From NCBI GenBank assembly GCA_017536695.1, contig JAFXGX010000074.1, positions 16,005 to 80,004 on the forward strand: a stretch of 64,000 nucleotides of DNA, written 5' to 3'. Every line of letters starts with the position of its first letter. Position 1 is the first letter of the stretch. Shown here in pieces: positions 34,335-43,131 of this stretch. Under the pieces are notes generated by a model. The model did no database searches. It had not been told where the DNA came from and saw only the letters and a list, made by a program, of their open reading frames with translations. A program made the translations under genes and the position numbers. This DNA comes from Bacteroidaceae bacterium. GTDB taxonomy: Bacteria > Bacteroidota > Bacteroidia > Bacteroidales > Bacteroidaceae.

Positions 34335-37300
34335 ATGGAGCCCAAAGAGATACAGCACATATATGCAGAGCACCCGGGTGTTGACGCCCTGATGCAGCTG
34401 CGTGAAGAGGGAGGCAAAAAACAGGCCTTTCTCGAGGGACTGTTTGGCAGTAGCGCGGCAATGGTGCTTTGCGGCCTCAAGCAGAGAGCCCCCGAGCAGA
34501 CAATGTTGATTGTGATGAATGATGCCGAAGAGGCCGGATATTTCTACCACGACATGATGCAGATAACGGGCAACAGCAACATACTATTCTTCCCCTCATC
34601 GTTCCGTCGTGCCATGAAGTACGGTCAGGAAGATGATGCGAACCGAATACTGCGCACCGAGGTCATGAGCCGTCTCATCAACCGCCGGCGCAAGGAAGGG
34701 TTGCTGATTGTCACACACCCCGACGCCCTGGCCGAGAAAGTAGCGTCGCAGAGTGACCTTGAAGAGAAAAGCCTCTCAATAGCCGTGGGCGACCACATCA
34801 GCCGTGAAGAAATTGAGAAAAGATTGACCTCCTTGAAGTTCAAGGAGGTAACATACGTTTACGAACCCGGAGAGTTTGCCACACGAGGCAGTCTTATTGA
34901 TATTTTCTCCTTTTCATCGGAATTTCCTTACCGTATCGACTTCTTCGGAGATGAGGTCGACAGCATAAGGACATTCGAAGTTGAAAGCCAGTTGTCGAGG
35001 GAGCGTGTCGAAGAGGCCGGCATTGTCCCCAAGGTTACAGGAAAGGAGTCCGTTTCCATAACGTCGTTCCTGCCCAAGAACTGCATTCTCATAACAAAAG
35101 ACATCGACTTTGTCAAAGGGAGCATAGAGAAACTGCGTAATGAAGGATTCACATTGCAGGCAAAACTGTCGGATAACCAGCTTCCGGAGATGCCTGAACT
35201 GATGTCGGCCGTAGAGGTTGAGAACTTTGCCAGGAGCGTCAGGCATTGGCAGCTGCGCAGCTCGGTTACAGCCGGGACCAAGATAAAGTTCGACACATCA
35301 CTACAACCGCTCTTCCATAAGGATTTCGACCTTGTCAGCCTGAATTTCAAAGGATACATCGATAAAGGATACAAACTGTTCCTGCTTACCGATGACCTGC
35401 ATCAGGCAGAGCGTCTGAAGGCGATATTCGAGGAACGCGGCGATGATATCCCGTTCACGCCTATCGGGCACACAATCCACGAGGGTTTCTGTGACAACAC
35501 GCTGAAGAGAGCCTTCTTTACCGACCACCAGCTTTTCGGGCGTTTCCACAACTTCCGTCTGCGCAGCGACCGCGCACGCAACGGCAAGGTCGCACTTACC
35601 ATTAAGGAGCTGAAAGAATTCGGTATCGGCGACTATATTGTACACATAGACCATGGTGTGGGCAAGTTCGGCGGCCTTGTGCGCATACCCAACGGGAATT
35701 CCACACAAGAGGCCATCAAGCTGGTATACAAGAACGATGACGTTGTGTTTGTCTCCATACACAACCTGCACAAGATATCAAAGTACAGGGGCAAGGAGGG
35801 CGAGCCGCCTTCGGTGAACAAACTGGGCACCGGAGCGTGGGAGCGCATGAAGGAGCGCACTAAGAAAAAAATCAAGGATATCGCACGCGACCTCATAAAG
35901 CTATACTCACAGCGCAACAGGGAAGAGGGGTTCGCATTTTCTCCCGACAGCTACCTGCAGACGGAACTTGAGGCAAGTTTCATCTATGAGGACACGCCCG
36001 ACCAGCTGAAGGCCACCACTGACGTCAAGCGCGACATGGAGCGCAGGCGTCCTATGGACCGCCTCATATGCGGAGATGTCGGATTCGGCAAGACCGAGGT
36101 TGCGATACGCGCGGCCTTCAAGGCAGCCACTGACGGCAAGCAGGTTGCGGTACTTGTACCCACAACGGTACTCGCCTACCAGCATTACCTCACATTCAGG
36201 GAGCGCCTGAAAGAGTTCCCATGCACCGTTGAGTACCTGAGCCGCGCACGCAGCACAGCGGCTACCAAGAAGATTCTCGAGGAGATAAAAGAGGGCAAGA
36301 TAGATATCATCATCGGCACCCATAAACTCACGAGCAAGGAGGTCAAGTTCAAGGACCTGGGCCTGCTCATCATCGATGAAGAGCAGAAGTTCGGTGTTGC
36401 AGTAAAGGAGAAACTGCGTCAGTTCAAAGTAAATGTCGACACGCTGACCATGACGGCGACCCCAATCCCGCGTACGCTGCAGTTCTCCATTATGGGTGCA
36501 CGAGACCTCTCCATGATACAGACCCCGCCGCCCAACCGCTACCCCATACACACCGAGATACACAATTTCGACGCCGAAGTAATCAAGGAAGCCATAAACT
36601 TTGAGTTGAGCCGCAACGGACAGGTATTCTTCATTACCAACCGCATATCGGGCATGGATGAGCTTGCAAGGCTAATCGAACGTCATGTGCCCGATGCAAG
36701 AGTGTGTACAGGACACGGCCAGATGGAGCCCGCAGTGCTCGAAAAGAGACTCTACGAATTCATCAACCACGACTACGATGTGCTCATAGCCACATCAATA
36801 GTTGAGAACGGCATTGACATCCCCAATGTCAACACCATAATCATAAACCAGGCACAGAATTTCGGACTCAGCGACCTGCACCAGATGCGCGGACGCGTGG
36901 GACGCGGCAAGCGCAAAGCATTCTGCTACATGCTGACACCGCCAAGGGAGATGCTGCCTACAGATGCCCGCCGTCGTCTCGAGGCAATAGAGAGCTTCAG
37001 CGAGCTTGGCAGCGGCATGCACATAGCCATGCAGGACCTTGACATACGCGGCGCCGGCAACCTGCTTGGTGCCGAACAGAGCGGCTTCATAGCAGACCTG
37101 GGCTACGAGACCTACCAGAAGATTCTTGCCGAAGCAGTGCGCGAGCTAAAGGATGAAGAGTTCAGCGACATCCTTACCGAAGAAGAGGAGAGCCGCAACG
37201 AGACGGAACGTTATGTCAAGGAGTGCTTTGTCGAGAGTGACCTTGAGCTGCTTTTTCCCGCGCTGTATGTCCCCGACAGCAATGAACGCATCCTGCTGTA

Positions 37301-37679
37301 CCGCGAGCTCGACTCGCTTACCGAACAACGCGACATAGATGCCTTCAAAGCAAGAATGAACGACCGCTTCGGCAAGATGCCACGTGAAGGCGAAGAGCTT
37401 ATACGCATGGTGACCCTGCGATGCAAGGCGCAAAGCCTGGGCGTGGAGAAAATATATCTCAAGGGTGGCAAGATGAAACTGTTCCTTGTCGATACCCGCA
37501 ACGAACGCTACTACACCAGCGAGACATTTGGCACCATAATGAGCTACATCCCCAATAGCCCGTTCGACTGCAAGGTCAGCGAGGGCGACGGACGCTGTAT
37601 AATCACCGTTGAAAACGTGAAAAATGTAGAGACAGCGCTCCTTTTCATCGAAGAGATAAAGGCGGCACATGACAGATAA
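34335..37679 (+). CDS. mfd: transcription-repair coupling factor
   Basis: Mfd removes RNA polymerase stalled at DNA damage and recruits UvrA. The 1114-residue protein shows the UvrB-like N-terminal region, the RNA-polymerase-interacting domain opening with GDYIVHIDHGVGKFGGL, and the RecG-like translocase with Walker A GDVGFGKTE (around residue 580). The DEEQ box (around 680), MTATPIPRTLQFS and the QMRGRVGRGKRKAFCY motif follow, and there is a C-terminal autoinhibitory domain. The ATG at 34335 is preferred over an in-frame TTG two codons upstream. Confidence 0.97.
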   Translation: MEPKEIQHIYAEHPGVDALMQLREEGGKKQAFLEGLFGSSAAMVLCGLKQRAPEQTMLIVMNDAEEAGYFYHDMMQITGNSNILFFPSSFRRAMKYGQEDDANRILRTEVMSRLINRRRKEGLLIVTHPDALAEKVASQSDLEEKSLSIAVGDHISREEIEKRLTSLKFKEVTYVYEPGEFATRGSLIDIFSFSSEFPYRIDFFGDEVDSIRTFEVESQLSRERVEEAGIVPKVTGKESVSITSFLPKNCILITKDIDFVKGSIEKLRNEGFTLQAKLSDNQLPEMPELMSAVEVENFARSVRHWQLRSSVTAGTKIKFDTSLQPLFHKDFDLVSLNFKGYIDKGYKLFLLTDDLHQAERLKAIFEERGDDIPFTPIGHTIHEGFCDNTLKRAFFTDHQLFGRFHNFRLRSDRARNGKVALTIKELKEFGIGDYIVHIDHGVGKFGGLVRIPNGNSTQEAIKLVYKNDDVVFVSIHNLHKISKYRGKEGEPPSVNKLGTGAWERMKERTKKKIKDIARDLIKLYSQRNREEGFAFSPDSYLQTELEASFIYEDTPDQLKATTDVKRDMERRRPMDRLICGDVGFGKTEVAIRAAFKAATDGKQVAVLVPTTVLAYQHYLTFRERLKEFPCTVEYLSRARSTAATKKILEEIKEGKIDIIIGTHKLTSKEVKFKDLGLLIIDEEQKFGVAVKEKLRQFKVNVDTLTMTATPIPRTLQFSIMGARDLSMIQTPPPNRYPIHTEIHNFDAEVIKEAINFELSRNGQVFFITNRISGMDELARLIERHVPDARVCTGHGQMEPAVLEKRLYEFINHDYDVLIATSIVENGIDIPNVNTIIINQAQNFGLSDLHQMRGRVGRGKRKAFCYMLTPPREMLPTDARRRLEAIESFSELGSGMHIAMQDLDIRGAGNLLGAEQSGFIADLGYETYQKILAEAVRELKDEEFSDILTEEEESRNETERYVKECFVESDLELLFPALYVPDSNERILLYRELDSLTEQRDIDAFKARMNDRFGKMPREGEELIRMVTLRCKAQSLGVEKIYLKGGKMKLFLVDTRNERYYTSETFGTIMSYIPNSPFDCKVSEGDGRCIITVENVKNVETALLFIEEIKAAHDR

Positions 37680-37691
37680 GGAGTGATTGGT

Positions 37692-37717
37692 GCGGCTCCC
37701 TGAAGAGCGCTGTTTTT
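37692..37717 (+). terminator. possible mfd terminator
   Basis: A short bulged stem (GCGGCTC ... GAGCGC) followed by TGTTTTT, 13 bases after the mfd stop. Modest stability. Confidence 0.4.
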
Positions 37718-37871
37718 CTGTTGCAAAAGTTCTTTAGGCTGCAAATTCGAGGCTTTGCCACACATCATTATAAGATGTATACACACCACATACATATATT
37801 TGCAACGATGGAAGGCCTAAGATGCCCGTCAAACGGAAATGCAAATATATAACTTTAAAAAAACCATAATC

Positions 37872-39572
37872 ATGAAAGCACCATTCAGAATCCTCGTCAT
37901 TGCAATGATTCTTGCAAATGCATCTGCCACCTATGCGCAGAAATATCTACGCACTATCAGCATGATATCCTATGAGTATGCCAAAAGTATGAGACAGAGG
38001 AATGTGGGATTTTTAAGGATACCACAGGGGGCAAAGTCACAGATTCCGCAAGTCACAACACCGCCAATACTCCGTTTGAATGAGGCCCTTGACACAAGTC
38101 TGCTTCATTTCAGAACAGTTCCTAAAATTAAAATGAACTCCCTGCTATTACCAAACGGCAAGTTGATAAAAGAACAGAAGGATGCAACGATAGAGAGATA
38201 CAAGAATGTGTGTAAGGATTATAATGACCCTCACATCAACACAAGCGAAAGACTCCTGATTATTGGACAGGATGCTGCAAAGTTTGGACTTGACAGCATC
38301 TCGAATGATTGTTTCAGGAAATACACCGATAGATACTCACACACCCCTACCATAGTATATGAAAGCATAAACGCATATGAGAAGGCTATGGCAAGCAGAC
38401 CTCTCGAAATTAGATGCATTGTAAGATACATGTCTGAGATATTGGACAACGCAATTGTCGGAGTAGCAAATGACATATACACCTACACAATTGATGCCAC
38501 AGACAGCCTGACAAAACCCAGGATATTCAAAGAGTGCATGGGGCTCAAGTTCATCGCCAACAGATATGCCCCCAATAAGGCTCCATTCATGGCGGCTCTT
38601 TCAAAAATCATGATTCCGGCTAGCGACAGTACCAATTGCAAGGCCATGATAGACGCGGCACAGCTGTTCCTGCACAGCAAGGGGATGAATGTGGATGATG
38701 CAGAGCACTGCCTGTTTTATATCTCAAGCGCACTGCTCATGCATTCATACAATGATTTTGCCTGCAGGAAGATGATTCTTGACTTTCATGATGATGTCAC
38801 CATGACAGGATATATAAAAGGGAATATCTACTGGATTTTCATTCTCTACAGGACCGCACTCGAGAATGCCGATGAGAGAGTAGGCAAATATCATGCCATG
38901 GGCTACAGTCTGGACGGTAATATTTTCGAGGAAGAGTTTAAAAAATACCATACCGCCATATACCGGTATGTCCTGGAGAACCCCGGCGAAACAGAACTGC
39001 TGGAATATCTTTGGGGCATAAGCGGCAGCAACATCCATTTCTGCGCAGACTTCTTTGACAATTGCATGGATTATCTTTATGAGAATTACCCCAGAAGAGA
39101 CAGCCTCTATGTAGATGAGGAGCAGAGCGCATACAGGGATGCGATTATCGGGATAATTGAAAAGAACAGTTCCGTCACAGCACAGCAGGACTCATCGGAG
39201 GTTCTAATCTCGGAGTTCCTTACGGCAGCCACAAACAAGTGTTACAAGTCATCGGCAGCGAAAGGACGCGCACAGATGAAGAATTTGTACGACAGATTGT
39301 GGGAAAAGGGGAAAAAAGCCGAATACAGTGCCATACTTGTTGCAGTCTGCATCAACCATGCCGGCAGTCTACAATACGGAGAAGGGAAGAAGAAAGAGGC
39401 ATACAAAATACTCAAATCCACGCTGTCATACATTGAGGATAGGCAACATGCAGTTGACGACATTGCAAAGATAGCCCTGGAGGAGATTATCACAAGCTGC
39501 AATGAATTAGGCAAGAAGAAAACCGCCCAAAAAGCGAAAGAGTTGCTTGACAGGCTTTTCCCGGAAGTATAA
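37872..39572 (+). CDS. secreted, mainly helical protein of unknown function
   Basis: 566 residues with a clear signal peptide (MKAPFRILVIAMILANASATYAQ), so exported. The rest is predicted helical with many Tyr, Lys and Glu residues and could hold TPR-like repeats near the C-terminus (SAAKGRAQMKNLYDRLWEKG; KKKEAYKILKSTLSYIED; KKTAQKAKELLDRL). I recognise no family and see no catalytic motif. It is a single gene between mfd and a perfect terminator palindrome. A TATATTTG box at 37795 lies upstream but without a -33 match. The ATG at 37872 was chosen to begin the signal peptide. Confidence 0.75.
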   Translation: MKAPFRILVIAMILANASATYAQKYLRTISMISYEYAKSMRQRNVGFLRIPQGAKSQIPQVTTPPILRLNEALDTSLLHFRTVPKIKMNSLLLPNGKLIKEQKDATIERYKNVCKDYNDPHINTSERLLIIGQDAAKFGLDSISNDCFRKYTDRYSHTPTIVYESINAYEKAMASRPLEIRCIVRYMSEILDNAIVGVANDIYTYTIDATDSLTKPRIFKECMGLKFIANRYAPNKAPFMAALSKIMIPASDSTNCKAMIDAAQLFLHSKGMNVDDAEHCLFYISSALLMHSYNDFACRKMILDFHDDVTMTGYIKGNIYWIFILYRTALENADERVGKYHAMGYSLDGNIFEEEFKKYHTAIYRYVLENPGETELLEYLWGISGSNIHFCADFFDNCMDYLYENYPRRDSLYVDEEQSAYRDAIIGIIEKNSSVTAQQDSSEVLISEFLTAATNKCYKSSAAKGRAQMKNLYDRLWEKGKKAEYSAILVAVCINHAGSLQYGEGKKKEAYKILKSTLSYIEDRQHAVDDIAKIALEEIITSCNELGKKKTAQKAKELLDRLFPEV

Positions 39573-39574
39573 GC

Positions 39575-39626
39575 AATTGATAAAAAGCAAAGAGACCGCG
39601 CGCGGTCTCTTTGCTTTTTATCAATT
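39575..39626. terminator. 52-base perfect palindrome (bidirectional terminator)
   Basis: Two 26-base arms meet with no spacer (centre between 39600 and 39601, CGCG core). It begins 2 bases after the stop of the secreted helical protein; the right arm is T-rich (TTTGCTTTTTATC), giving a strong terminator. Its right arm also contains the -33 TTTG of the next gene's promoter. Confidence 0.85.
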
Positions 39627-39640
39627 ATTCACTATCTTCG
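39610..39640 (+). promoter_or_regulatory. promoter of C1 peptidase gene
   Basis: TTTG (39610-39613), 19-base spacer, TATCTTCG (39633-39640), one base off TAnnTTTG. It partly overlaps the preceding terminator palindrome and lies about 30 bases upstream of the ATG. Confidence 0.6.
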
Positions 39641-39669
39641 CAAAAGGAAATAAAACCAAATACGACAAT

Positions 39670-41076
39670 ATGAAAAAGAGAACACTTTTTGGCTGCATTG
39701 CAGCGATGCTGCTGTCGACAGGCGCGATGGCACAGAACAACAATGGCGGCATTGACGCACAGATGCTTCAGGAGCTGAAGGAGAGCTATACACCGACAGG
39801 TACCGAGAAGGCACTCCAGAACATAATGCTGGCAAACTCAGTCAAGGTTCTTTCGGTCAACCAGGAGAACCTCAACGAAATGGATACCCACTTCAGCCAC
39901 AGCGTGAATTCAAAGGGCATTACCGACCAGAAATCATCGGGCCGATGCTGGCTGTTCACAGGTATGAACGTGCTTCGTGCAAAAATGATTGCCAGCGAGA
40001 ACCTAGGTGCATTCGAGTTCTCACAGGTATACAATTTCTTCTACGACCAGCTGGAGAAGTCAAACCTTTTCCTTCAGGGAGTAATAGACACACGCAAGAA
40101 GCCTTTTGATGACCGCACAGTAGAGTGGCTCTTCAAACACCCGTTGAGCGACGGCGGTACCTTCACCGGCGTTGCCGACCTCATTGCCAAATATGGTGTT
40201 GTGCCCAAGGGCGTGATGAAAGAGAGCTACACAAGCGACAACACTAGCGCATTCTCGGCACTGCTCATAACCAAACTGCGCGAGTTCGGACTCGAGCTTC
40301 GCGAGGCACACGAGAACGGTGCAAAGGAGAAGAAACTGCTCGACATCAAGAAGGAGCAGCTGAAAGTCGTATACAAGATGCTTGCACAGGTTTACGGGGT
40401 TCCGCCCACAGAGTTCACATGGGCACCTAAGGATGCGAACGGCAAGTACCGCGAGGAGCCTCAGCTGTATACTCCCAAGAGCTTCTACCAGAAATTCCTG
40501 AACATAAACATGCAGGATGACTATGTTATGTTCATGAACGACCCTACCCGTCCCTACTGGAAAAGCTATGAGATTGAGTATGACCGTCATCTGTACGATG
40601 GCCACAACTGGCTCTACATCAACCTGCCTCTTGATGAAATCAAGAAAATGGCCATCGCATCAATCAAGGACAGCACAATGATGTACTTCTCTTGCGACGT
40701 GGGCAAGTTCCTTGACTCAAAGCGCGGAACACTCGACATCAACAATTACAACTATGGCGAGCTATTCGGTATTGAGTTCGGCATGGACAAGCGTGAGAGA
40801 GTGATGACTTTTGACAGCGGTTCATCACATGCGATGACCTTGAAGGCTGTTGACCTTGACAAGGATGGCAACCCAATAAAATGGCAGGTAGAGAACAGCT
40901 GGGGTGCAAGTTCAGGATTCCACGGCACACTCATAATGACCGATGAATGGTTCAATGAGTATATGTTCCGCCTGGTTGTAGACAAGAAGTATATCCCGGC
41001 AAATATCCTCAAAGTTCTTGATGAGAAGCCGACAATGCTTCCCGCTTGGGACCCGATGTTCATGCCCGAGGAATAA
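39670..41076 (+). CDS. secreted C1-family aminopeptidase (bleomycin hydrolase/PepC-like)
   Basis: A 468-residue papain-fold peptidase of family C1B. A signal peptide (MKKRTLFGCIAAMLLSTGAMA) shows export, unlike cytoplasmic PepC of other bacteria. Catalytic residues: Gln 87 and Cys 93 in DQKSSGRCWLF, His in SSHAMTLKAV (around 388), and Asn in VENSWGA (around 410). It likely trims peptides in the periplasm or at the cell surface for uptake. The start was set at the ATG at 39670, since the frame upstream crosses the terminator and promoter. Confidence 0.92.
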   Translation: MKKRTLFGCIAAMLLSTGAMAQNNNGGIDAQMLQELKESYTPTGTEKALQNIMLANSVKVLSVNQENLNEMDTHFSHSVNSKGITDQKSSGRCWLFTGMNVLRAKMIASENLGAFEFSQVYNFFYDQLEKSNLFLQGVIDTRKKPFDDRTVEWLFKHPLSDGGTFTGVADLIAKYGVVPKGVMKESYTSDNTSAFSALLITKLREFGLELREAHENGAKEKKLLDIKKEQLKVVYKMLAQVYGVPPTEFTWAPKDANGKYREEPQLYTPKSFYQKFLNINMQDDYVMFMNDPTRPYWKSYEIEYDRHLYDGHNWLYINLPLDEIKKMAIASIKDSTMMYFSCDVGKFLDSKRGTLDINNYNYGELFGIEFGMDKRERVMTFDSGSSHAMTLKAVDLDKDGNPIKWQVENSWGASSGFHGTLIMTDEWFNEYMFRLVVDKKYIPANILKVLDEKPTMLPAWDPMFMPEE

Positions 41077-41100
41077 TTTGACAACTGGTTGTCAAATTAT
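41073..41100 (+). terminator. hairpin at end of C1 peptidase gene
   Basis: A 13-base perfect stem around a 2-base TG centre, beginning in the stop codon region. AT-rich ends (ATAATTTGACAAC and its complement) and no T-run beyond, so the terminator call is moderate. Confidence 0.5.
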
Positions 41101-41101
41101 C

Positions 41102-41206
41102 GACAGGCCGAGCAGCAATAGTCACGCGTAGCACAGGCAACGCTTGTGCCGCGTGGGATGCGGAAAGCAAGGCTTGCCAATATTTATAGACAAGCCGAGC
41201 AGCAAT
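41102..41206. repeat. 18-base direct repeat pair with hairpin between
   Basis: GACAGGCCGAGCAGCAAT at 41102-41119 and GACAAGCCGAGCAGCAAT at 41189-41206 differ at one base. A stem CACGCG/CGCGTG with an inner CACA/TGTG (41123-41155) lies between them. Could be a small structured repeat element; function unknown. Confidence 0.6.
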
Positions 41207-41210
41207 TATT

Positions 41211-41374
41211 AACGTGAGTTCGATATAACATATTATACTGAATTATTGCATATTTGTCATTCTGAACGAATGTGAAGAATCTCTTATTTCGCGATATTTT
41301 TGAGATCCCTCGTCGCTGCGCTCTGTCGGGATGACAGATTCGCGATTCGGTTGAACTTATATCGAACTCACGTT
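41211..41374. mobile_element. MITE-like element, 164 bases with 18-base terminal inverted repeats
   Basis: The ends are perfect complements: AACGTGAGTTCGATATAA (41211-41228) and its reverse complement (41357-41374). Six-base direct repeats ATTATT flank it (41205-41210 and 41375-41380), as a target duplication would. Inside, a segment from TGTCAT (41255) to ATGACA (41336) resembles intergenic TGTCATTCTGA-type repeats seen in many bacterial genomes. It has no coding capacity, so it would need a transposase in trans. Confidence 0.7.
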
Positions 41375-41375
41375 A

Positions 41376-41423
41376 TTATTACGGAGCAAGAGAGAATTTC
41401 AGTTCTCTCTTGCTCCGTAATAA
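41376..41423. terminator. strong hairpin beside the MITE
   Basis: 21-base perfect arms (41376-41396 and 41403-41423) with a 6-base loop TTTCAG. It directly abuts the MITE. It may be the original terminator of the peptidase gene, pushed away by the insertion. There is no T-run on either side. Confidence 0.5.
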
Positions 41424-41663
41424 TGTATAACATTAAAGTTTCTCTCGTTCGTTCGCTTTTCGTAACAAGCAGGTCACAAACGATGTCTGCGTAGCCTGTG
41501 ACCTATCACTGTCCGATTCCCGAATGCTCAACCGCAAACGGTTTTACCTTTCCGTTTTCAGATTTCAGGTTTTACCTTTAAGTCCGCCCAACTATTGATA
41601 AAGCCGATAGATATCTTCTGTTTTAACTCTAAATCACAAATGACACATAGTTAAAAAAGATTG

Positions 41664-41671
41664 TACTTTTG
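41664..41671 (+). promoter_or_regulatory. possible nhaA -7 box
   Basis: TACTTTTG fits TAnnTTTG, 30 bases before the nhaA ATG. No TTG at the -33 distance. Confidence 0.45.
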
Positions 41672-41700
41672 CATTCTTAATTAAAAAACAGAAGCACAGA

Positions 41701-43044
41701 ATGAAAAACAACTACAGTTTCATTAGCATGATAAGAAGGTACGTCAATACAAGCGGCGTACTTATAGTAATGACCATACTGGCGCTCATAGTTGCAAACT
41801 CGCCCTTGAAAGATGAATACTTCAGGTTCTGGCAGCAGGAGGTAACGCTCTCAATAGGCAGTTTCAATCTCTTCAACCACAACGGGCACACAATGACGCT
41901 GATGCAGGTCATCAATGACTTCCTTATGGCGATATTCTTCCTTTCAGTAGGACTGGAGATAAAACGGGAGATTCTTGTCGGCGAGCTCTCGACACGGCAG
42001 AAAGCCCTTCTGCCTATTATCGGTGCATGTGGCGGAATGCTCATACCAGTGCTATTCTTCTGGCTCCTATGCCCCAATGACCCCGATATGCTTCGCGGAG
42101 TGGCGATACCAATGGCAACAGACATCGCATTCTCGTTGGGCGTACTGTCTATCTTCAGCAGCAGGGTACCACTGGGTCTGAAAATGTTCCTCGCGGCACT
42201 TGCCGTCGCTGATGACCTTGGAGGAATTATTGTCATTGCTATATTCTACTCTACAAGCCTTGAATACTCATACATTCTCATCGCACTGGCATGCACCGCT
42301 CTGCTGGTTCTTGGAAACTCCATGAGAATAATGAAGAAATCATTCTATCTGGCAGTGGGGATTGTACTCTGGTACGCTATGCTGAATTCAGGAATACATG
42401 CCACAATAGCCGGTGTGATAGTGGCTTTCTGCGTGCCGGCATCTCAGCGCAAGGGGTCGGCACACTACATCGAACGCATACGCGAGAACATCAGCACCTT
42501 CCCTGTGACAAGCGTTGACGGCAAGCACCATACGATGATTCTGACGCACAACGACATACATAAACTCAAGTGTATTGAATCGGCTGCAGACAAGCTTATC
42601 AGCCCGCTGCAGGAACTTGAAGACAACCTTTACAAGATTATCGGTTATATTGTTATACCTCTGTTCGCTTTCGCGAATGTGGGAATCGACCTTTCCTCGA
42701 TGAGCCTTGACAGCATGGCAGGAGGCGTGGGATTGCCCGTAATGATTGGTCTCGTCCTTGGCAAGTTCGTTGGAGTGTTCTCATTCTCCTGGGCTGCGAT
42801 AATGTGCAGGATTGTCCAATTGCCCGAAGGTTGTAACTGGAAAGCCTTCGCATCGGTATGCATGCTGTGCGGTATCGGACTTACTGTCTCAATCTTCATT
42901 GCTGACCTATCATATGCCTCGCTTGGAGAGGCCGGCGCACAAATGCTTAATCAGGCAAAGCTGGGAATCCTCTGCGGTTCACTGATTTCGGCAATCATAG
43001 GCTGCTTCTTGCTCAACCGCTACCTGCCACGAAAGTGCGAATAA
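41701..43044 (+). CDS. nhaA: Na+/H+ antiporter NhaA
   Basis: An inner-membrane antiporter that exports Na+ (or Li+) in exchange for protons and helps control internal pH. The 447-residue protein has about twelve membrane segments. The ion-binding Asp pair lies at residues 171-172 in AVADDLGGIIVIAIFYS, matching Asp163/164 of E. coli NhaA. Other conserved blocks are FLMAIFFLSVGLEIKREILVGELS, ATDIAFSLGVL and PLFAFANVGI. It is longer than the E. coli protein mainly by a loop near residue 255-300. Confidence 0.95.
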   Translation: MKNNYSFISMIRRYVNTSGVLIVMTILALIVANSPLKDEYFRFWQQEVTLSIGSFNLFNHNGHTMTLMQVINDFLMAIFFLSVGLEIKREILVGELSTRQKALLPIIGACGGMLIPVLFFWLLCPNDPDMLRGVAIPMATDIAFSLGVLSIFSSRVPLGLKMFLAALAVADDLGGIIVIAIFYSTSLEYSYILIALACTALLVLGNSMRIMKKSFYLAVGIVLWYAMLNSGIHATIAGVIVAFCVPASQRKGSAHYIERIRENISTFPVTSVDGKHHTMILTHNDIHKLKCIESAADKLISPLQELEDNLYKIIGYIVIPLFAFANVGIDLSSMSLDSMAGGVGLPVMIGLVLGKFVGVFSFSWAAIMCRIVQLPEGCNWKAFASVCMLCGIGLTVSIFIADLSYASLGEAGAQMLNQAKLGILCGSLISAIIGCFLLNRYLPRKCE

Positions 43045-43131
43045 AGATAAAATTTTTACATATGCTACAAATGTTATTTCAAGAAAAAACATATATTTGC
43101 AAATAGTTAAATACTATAATGAAACAACTAC

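Larger units (their letters stand above)
41077..41700. other. 624-base non-coding patch of repeats and hairpins
   Basis: No gene is seen. In order: an inverted repeat over the pepC-like stop (41073-41100), two copies of GACARGCCGAGCAGCAAT (41102-41119 and 41189-41206), a hairpin (41123-41155), a MITE-like element (41211-41374), a strong hairpin (41376-41423), a small hairpin AGGTCACA/TGTGACCT (41471-41504), and the nhaA -7 box. Confidence 0.8.

Noticed and set aside
37795..37802. TATATTTG as promoter of the secreted helical protein
   Set aside because: The -7 match is exact, but no TTG occurs 19-22 bases upstream.
41376..41423. Large hairpin as a certain terminator
   Set aside because: No T-run follows on either strand, so it is listed only with moderate confidence.
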